64,000 bases of DNA from Amaurobius ferox (Eukaryota; Arthropoda; Arachnida; Araneae; Amaurobiidae). The notes beneath the pieces are model-generated. The model did not search any database. It was not told the DNA's origin and saw nothing but the letters and a program-made list of their open reading frames with translations. Positions 58,079 to 64,000 of this stretch are shown here, one piece after another (positions within the stretch are counted from its first letter, which is position 1; each line of letters opens with the position of its first letter). The position numbers and the translations under genes are program-made. The stretch covers positions 70,258,730 to 70,322,729 of the forward strand of contig OX578136.1 of assembly GCA_951213105.1 (NCBI GenBank), in the 5' to 3' direction.

Positions 58079-60190
58079 AAACCCGTTGATTATTTTATTT
58101 TTTTGGAAAATGATAAAAAAAATAATCAATATGGTTAGGAAATAGCGAAATCGTAAAACTCAATACCTCTGAATAGCTATATTTTACAAAGAACCGATCA
58201 CCTTTGGTCCAATTAACATAAACCTAGTCTGGTAATACGTCCTTATATTTATAACATTATGTTATCAATCAAATTCTTATCTAAATGCATGGAATTAGGA
58301 TATATTCAATTTCAGCATTTGGCAATCAAAACTTTCCTCCTCCAAGGACAGATATTATTATAACCTGTTTAAGATATTTAAATTTTACTCCTGAAAATTT
58401 TAACAAGAAATTGGTTGATTTGAATTTTAAAGCGGATGTACAAAACAAAATTTTTACAGATTTGTTACGGATGAATATTTAAAACTCTGATTTTGAAGTT
58501 TCTTGAAATTTAACCAGCCATTTTATATAAATATTGCACAGATAAAACGCAATGTTATTAAATATCAGAAAAAACATAGTATATTTGCATATATGGCACA
58601 TATTTTAGACTATTTCTTTTCTAAACCATTGCAGGTATGCAGTACTAAGTCACTAAGTTGCGAAGTGTTTAAAAATGCGTATCTTGGAAACTGCAGAGCT
58701 CTTCTAAATAACATAACATTATTTGTAGTTTCCGACGAAAGAATTTATAAATGTCATCACTTTCTATTGGAAATAAATATCTTATAGTAAATAATCATGT
58801 ACTAAAGGAAGAAATGGGCGTTAAAATACAATTTAATTTTTAACTTAAAAACAAAAACAAATCTGAAATTAAAATGTCTCCCACTCCCCCATTCCGCACA
58901 TATTTTTATTTTTCTTCTCCCAACTTCCCATTATATGTATTTAATAGACTGATATGAGCATATTTGCGTACGTATTTCTGAATTTATTTTCAATTTACTT
59001 CAAAACCCATATATTCCTAAAATGCAAGTCAATTTTCCTTAAACTTTCTATAACGAAGCTTTATTACACATTTATGCCACTTAAAGGATTCGGATTCAGA
59101 AATGGAAGCACTGCTTTGTTAAAATATGTATTTAGAATATATCTTGTGAATTTTATGTAATTATAAAAAAAATAAGAGCACATAAAATATTTCAAAGCTA
59201 TAAAAATCTCAAAAATTTATTTTTGAGAAAAACACAGTTTAAGTACACTTCTTAACACAATTTTTGGTGCATTACAATCTTCACCTCTTCGTAATTTTAG
59301 AAATAAAAATTCGATGCGAGAGCAGTTTCTCTAACAGTTGAAAGATATTGTGTATAATAATATTATGATTTTTTTTGCAATTTTTTGTAGATTTTTGCTC
59401 ATTTGGACACCTACTGTCTCTCTAATAGCAAAAAATTATAGAGACATGAATTATGTAATAAACTTCACTAAATATTATTACTGACATCTACTAGATATAT
59501 ATTAGAAAATTATTATGGTCTAATATTACTTATAAATAAAAATCAAACTCCAGTCAATGAGTTTTATCAAACAAGTTAAATTTTCGTCAATGAACTCTGC
59601 TATCGAGTGAGTCAAATTTTCCAATAAACTGGTTTTAATTACAAGCTTATCGCATTGAATCTTCCGAGCGTCACTCATTGAGTTTCGCATTTAATTGTCA
59701 ACATCACATAGATGTTCTCGACTAAATCTTAAGGAGTATATTGCTTTGATGCAGCACTTGCTTATGCAAATAAACATTGTGAATTGCCTATCTTGTTTAA
59801 TTGAAGCTATAGAAAAACGAGCTTAGCCTGATGATCCAACCGAGAATTTAGGCAAAGGCATATAATTACTTTCAGTTATTGTAATAAAAGATACCCGTTG
59901 TTTTAAGGAAAACTTGAACAACGTATAAAAGAACAAATTATACAATAATGCAGCATAGAGTTGTTTCGAAGATGCACTGGATCCCCTTCGCTATTGCAAG
60001 AGAACAAACACACCCGATGTCCAAGATAGGTATCGGCGAGGGAGAAAGAAGCAGGGGGATTATATATACAAGATTTGGATTAAAAGAGCAGCATTTTTGG
60101 ATTATATAGACTGTTCTTCATGCTGTTTTCTGATTTGATATCTCGTAATCCAGGTCTTGGGTATATAACACCCTGATCCACGCACACACT
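58079..60190. other. unassigned AT-rich sequence with one protein-like frame
   Basis: Most of this stretch shows nothing. A frame reading through 58309-58482 after a TTTCAG acceptor-like site (SAFGNQNFPPPRTDIIITCL ... IFTDLLRMNI, then TAA) looks more like a folded-protein end than its neighbours, but I do not recognise it and see no partner exon. The frames at 58503-58787 and 58954-59160 are also unrecognised. Confidence 0.25.
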
Positions 60191-60194
60191 CACA

Positions 60195-61864
60195 ACAGAA
60201 ATGAAGAGAGTAATTGCCTCTGCCACAACACATCGTGAGTCTCCAAAAATGCCAACATTTTCCCACCATGTCAAACAAATAGTCAAGCAGAGAAATAGAA
60301 TGCGTAAAACATGGCAGGCTAACAGAGATCCCGCCCTTAAAAGGGAGCTTAACAGACTCACGTGCAATGTCAGGGAAATAATTGTCGCAGAAAAGCAGCA
60401 ACAGTATAAAGAACTAATCGAATCCCTTAACTCAGAAGACGTATCGCTCTGGCAATTCGCAAAAAGACTCAGGAAACCTCAAATTAAGCTCCGCCACTAG
60501 TAGATGGCGCTAAATCGCGTACTCAGACGATGAAACAGCTGAGGCGCTAGCAAGCCATTATGAAAAACAATTCAAACCAAACCACGATCTAATGTGTCAG
60601 GACACCCTAAGAATGGTTAGACAAACTTTAGATAACTTTAGGAATTCCCACGTAACGGCTGAGATTAACCCAGCCACCCCGCAGGAGATAGTAGAAATTA
60701 TCAAAAACCTCAATAACTGGAAAAGCCCAGGGTGCGACAAAATCAGAAATATTGCGATTAAAGACCTACCTCTAAACGTAATATGTTACTTGACTATCTT
60801 AATAAATAAAATATTAAAACTAAACTATTTCCCCAAAGAATGGAAGGAAGCGATAATTATAACAATCTATAAGCCAGGTGAGCATGCCACAATTCCAGCC
60901 AACTACAGACAAGTTAGCTTACTACCAACACTTAGTAAAATTACTGAGAAAATAATTCTTAAGAGACTGAGCACGCACCTTAGTGAGAATGACATTATCA
61001 TTCCGGAGAAGTTTGGATTTCGGCCAAAGCACTCCACCACTCACCAATTGCTGAGAGTGGTAGAGTACATATCTTCTGGTCTCAATAACAAGACACCCAC
61101 AGCTGCGATTTTTCTGGACATACAATAAGCCTTTGATAAAGTCTGGAACTGTGGATTAGCGTACAAATTGATCACTTTAAAAATCCCTGACGCTCTTGTC
61201 AAACTTTTAATCTCATACTTAAATAACAGACACTTTCAAGTCAGAGTAGGAGGTAACTTATCTACACCCAAGCTCATTAAAAATAGTGTACCGATAGGTT
61301 CTATCCTGGGCCGGACACTCTTTAACATATACCTGAACGACATCCCAGGACTAAAAATACAGAGCTGCCACTCTATGCAGAGGACAGTGCGATACTTGCA
61401 AAACACCCTTACGTCTCAGTAATGCACAGACAGGTACAACAACACTTAGACATACTCCAAACTTGGCTGGAAAAATGGTGAATAAAATTAAACACCAATA
61501 AATGTCATTGGAGTTATTTCTCGAAGAAACATAAACCTCCGCCGCCACTGTACATAAACAACCATGCCCTACCCGCGGAAAAATCTACTGAATACCTAGG
61601 TGTAACGATAGATTCCCACCTAACCTGGAAACAGCACGTAACGAACTTAATCAAAAAAGCGTATATAACTACAGGAGCCTTATACCCAATGATAGGAAAC
61701 GGAAATCTCAGTTATCAAAACAAACTACTAATTTATAAATCGGTCATCCGCCCGGGAATGCTGTATGCAGCACCCGTATGGGGATAGGCCTGTAGAACTA
61801 CAATAGACTTCCTAGAGACAAAACAAAATAAATTCCTACGGATTATTAGGAAAGCTCCCAGGTA
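60195..61864 (+). pseudogene. non-LTR retrotransposon RT (jockey/CR1-like), 5' part of split relic
   Basis: Segment 60201-60500 is a basic linker (RNRMRKTWQANRDPALKREL), as between endonuclease and RT. The RT core follows at 60592-61128: NNWKSPGCDKI (motif 0/1), LNYFPKEWKEAIIITIYKPG, NYRQVSLLPTLSKITEKIIL, GFRPKHSTTHQLLRVVEYI, and palm motif A as FLDIQ, a TAA stop at 61126, then AFDKVW. Motif B is NSVPIGSILGRTLFNIYLND. The catalytic motif reads YAEDSAIL after a frameshift near 61365, where YADD is usual. Then comes KSTEYLGVTIDSHLTWKQHV and, near 61740-61860, NKFLRIIRKAPR, where a Tc1 element interrupts. The protein would have copied LINE RNA by target-primed reverse transcription. The endonuclease domain is absent (5' truncation), and stops also fall near 60500 and 61482. 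Confidence 0.88.
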
Positions 61865-63158
61865 CAGTATTGTGGCAATTAATTGAGAAATGCAGTTTTT
61901 TTTATAAAATTCAGTTTTATTCAAGTTTTCTATCGATACATTTAAAACTAATAAGTGATATGACCTCCCCGAGACTTTATAACATCACAGACACGTTTCG
62001 GCATGGAATGTACTAGACTAGCACATGTAGTTTTAGTTTCAACGTCTCTGAACCATATGTCAATAACGGCCGAAATTAGCTTGTCCATCGTCGTACAGTC
62101 AAATTTGTGAAGCCGTTTTTTGACAATAGCCCACAAATTTTCTATGGGATTCAAGTCTGGTGAATTCCCGGGCCAATCCAGTACGGTAATATTCTTTTTG
62201 AGCAGAAATTTTTGATTCGCTTCGAAGTGTGACATGGCGGGCTGTCTTGTTGGAAAACGCAATCTCCGTTCGGCCACAGTTTAGCCATGGTTGGAAGCAC
62301 TTTTCGGGTCAATATGACTTCGTAACTGGCACTGTTCATCATTCCCTCTACGGGAACAAGAGATTCTGTCCCCAAAACGCTGAAACAACCCCAAAACATC
62401 TTTTTGGGTGAATGCTTGGGTGCTTGATTGATGTGGTGCTGATTGAGAGGTTCTCCTTGGCTCCTTCTCACGAACATAGATCTAAATCCCTGAACCACAA
62501 AATGTGTTTGTCAGAAAAGAGAACTTTCTCCCAGTCCTTCTCAGTCCATGTTTTGTATTTTCGTGCCCATTCCAACCTTTTTTCTTCATGCGAAGCGTCA
62601 GAAGCTGCTTCTTGTACGGTCGACGTGCTCTCCGTCCACGTTCTAACAGCCTGTATCGCACTGTTGAAGGTGCAATATCAACACCAGCTGCCACCATGGA
62701 CTTAGACAGGTCAAGGCTGGTTAATTGAGGATTTTTAACACTCATTCGATGTAAAGTTTTGTCGTCACGAGTCGAAGTGGATCTTTTTCGGCCGCATCTT
62801 CCAGAGCGGTTGGTTCCAGCATTTCCTGTTTCCTGAAACCACTTCCAGATCCTCCCGACAATTGCTGTACTCACTCCACATATTTTACCTATTTCCTCGA
62901 ACGTCTTAGAAGTGTGTTCTCTAAACTCAATCACTTTAGCACGTGTTTCCGCGCTGATATCCATGACGCTAATGAGCCCCGCAACAACTGAGAAACTACC
63001 ACTGCGGAACACCTGCCACCTGGCGGAGGAATTTGAACACCTGCTACTTTGATAATAACTGCAATTTGAACTCTGAGCTAATTTGGAGTGCTTCTTCCTA
63101 AGCTTACGTGTGATAAAACGAAAAAAATGACATTTCTCAATTAATTGCCACAATACTG
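61865..63158 (-). mobile_element. Tc1/mariner-family DNA transposon, structurally complete
   Basis: Perfect 28-base terminal inverted repeats, beginning CAGTATTGTGGCAATTAATT, occupy 61865-61892 and 63131-63158. TA duplications flank it at 61863-61864 and 63159-63160. At 1,294 bp with one transposase frame on the minus strand it has normal Tc1 size and layout. It sits inside the coding region of the older non-LTR relic. Confidence 0.95.
61948..62964 (-). pseudogene. Tc1 transposase (DD34E), two apparent frameshifts
   Basis: The likely start is the ATG at 62964, giving MDISAETRAKVIEFREHTSK; the upstream frame to 63153 runs into the terminal repeat. An N-terminal helix-turn-helix (TFEEIGKICGVSTAIVGRIW) is followed by a GRKRST basic patch and a second helix-turn-helix (SSTVRYRL-like, IAPSTVRYRLLERG). 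The catalytic domain has Asp in VLFSDKHILW, Asp in CVFQQDSPPCHTSK, and Glu in SPDLNPIENLW, 34 residues after the second Asp: DD34E. It ends at a stop near 61948. The reading frame shifts at about 62575-62588, an A run (T run on the plus strand), and at about 62205-62212, another A/T run. Both shifts fall in homopolymers, so they may be true mutations or sequencing errors. The transposase would cut and paste the element at TA sites. Confidence 0.9.
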
Positions 63159-63357
63159 TACTTAAGAAACTCGGTAATTTGGAATGACTTCAAAATAAAA
63201 ACTGTTAGAGCCCAAATTAAAACGCTAGCGCTTAAATTTTACAAAAATTTGTCATCCGTTCCAAATGAACTATTATTGAATCTGCATGACTATGATCATC
63301 GCAAGGCCAAATCTCATAAGAGACCCCGCGCTGTTCTAAACATCGATAATCGGAATT
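63159..63357 (+). pseudogene. non-LTR retrotransposon RT, 3' part of split relic
   Basis: Immediately after the Tc1 element the frame resumes: YLRNSVIWNDFKIKTVRAQI, then KTLALKFYKNLSS, and ends in HRKAKSHKRPRAVLN and a TAA at 63355-63357. This is the usual C-terminus of jockey/CR1-type ORF2 and joins the segment ending at 61862 once one TA copy is discounted. Confidence 0.88.
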
Positions 63358-64000
63358 AAAAAATCCCACCTGAAACATATGATATTAAATGAAACTCGCG
63401 ACTAATGTTTTATAAAATATGTTCTAAACTCTAAACTGCCAAAATGCTAGGTAACCCTTAGATCTGCATCAACCCCCCAAACTTCTTAAACTCTAAATGT
63501 GCAACAAAGTGCTACACTAGGAGCTAGGGCAAATAATAAAAAGTAGTAGTAAATAAAAACCTCGAACCTACAATTAGGGTCACAGAATTAATGTCACAGT
63601 TTGACGATAAGAACCACATATTTAAACTGGAGATTAAAGGCGCTTCGCGGCTGGTGCTCTGTCCTGTACGACACTCTAGATTCCGCGTCCGTTTCCTCTT
63701 TTTTTGTCATTGTAAAACTAATTTTTAGTTTGTCATTGCAAAACTAATTTTTAACAAAACTTTAATTTAACCTTAGTTTAATTCCTGTGCATCATCTTGC
63801 AACTGATCAACCTTTTTACAAACTGTAATCCTAAACTCAGTAATTTTAAACTCAGTAATTTTATACACAATTATTTTAAACTCAGTGTTTTTAAACTCTG
63901 TTCTTTCCTCAGTCCAATCATTTATGATTGGCTGATTGTTTACTTGGCCTTTCCCCCTGCCCTTTCCTATCTACTTGCCAGATCAGCCATCCAAGACAGA
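63358..64000. other. probable 3' flank of the non-LTR relic, otherwise unassigned
   Basis: A less AT-rich patch at 63640-63700 (GGCGCTTCGCGGCTGGTGCT) may be part of a 3' untranslated region. Short repeats follow: GTCATTGTAAAACTAATTTTT and GTCATTGCAAAACTAATTTTT (about 63708-63755), then AACTCAGTAATTTTA-like units at about 63834-63900. Confidence 0.45.

Noticed and set aside
62229..62728. Plus-strand frames within the Tc1 element
   Set aside because: They are antisense shadows of the transposase.

Overview
This is AT-rich, non-coding DNA from an animal nuclear genome. The mobile-element mix (Tc1 and Polinton relics, Penelope-like retroelements, jockey/CR1-type non-LTR sequence, tRNA-derived SINEs, a 5S-like sequence) and long (TA)n tracts fit an arthropod, perhaps an arachnid; that placement is inference, since no lineage marker gene is present. 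I recognise no intact host protein-coding gene. The longest open frames are pieces of broken mobile elements, and most others are chance frames in repeats or microsatellites. The window is best read as intergenic or intronic DNA built from nested repeats of several ages.

Layout. 0-5 kb: SINE and tRNA-like fragments, a perfect 16-bp-stem hairpin, an inverted pair around 2.2 kb and a 60-bp tandem repeat. 5.25-6.62 kb: a CpG-rich island of degenerate repeats full of small TCGCnnnGCGA-type palindromes. 8-14.2 kb: dispersed families here named A, B, C and D. 16.4-18.1 kb: microsatellites, a foldback and two copies of a structured GC-rich motif. 19.7-25 kb: one full family A copy, then a second family A copy split by a Penelope-like element that carries ~512-bp inverted termini; a foldback lies further along the same copy. 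26-28.3 kb: an old Tc1 relic, a 74-bp-arm hairpin and a GIY-YIG endonuclease relic. 29.7-32.4 kb: a young SINE with perfect target-site duplications and a Polinton-type DNA polymerase B relic. 35.6-36.9 kb: a truncated SINE tail, a full-length 5S-like sequence, another SINE and a Penelope 3' fragment. 39-42.1 kb: family A, short tandem repeats and a minus-strand SINE. 44.3-47.3 kb: two family D copies with internal duplications. 47.9-49.5 kb: a ~300-bp tandem array of two alternating half-units. 50.4-52.2 kb: a ~750-bp duplicated block, one copy carrying a SINE. 55.3-58.1 kb: a foldback and a minus-strand family A copy. 60.2-63.4 kb: a non-LTR retrotransposon relic split by an almost intact 1,294-bp Tc1 element.

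No genes cooperate here. The interest lies in relative dating from nested insertions, in terminal hairpins shared by otherwise unclassified dispersed families, and in the structured motif that repeatedly sits just upstream of (TA)n tracts and links them to Penelope-like elements.
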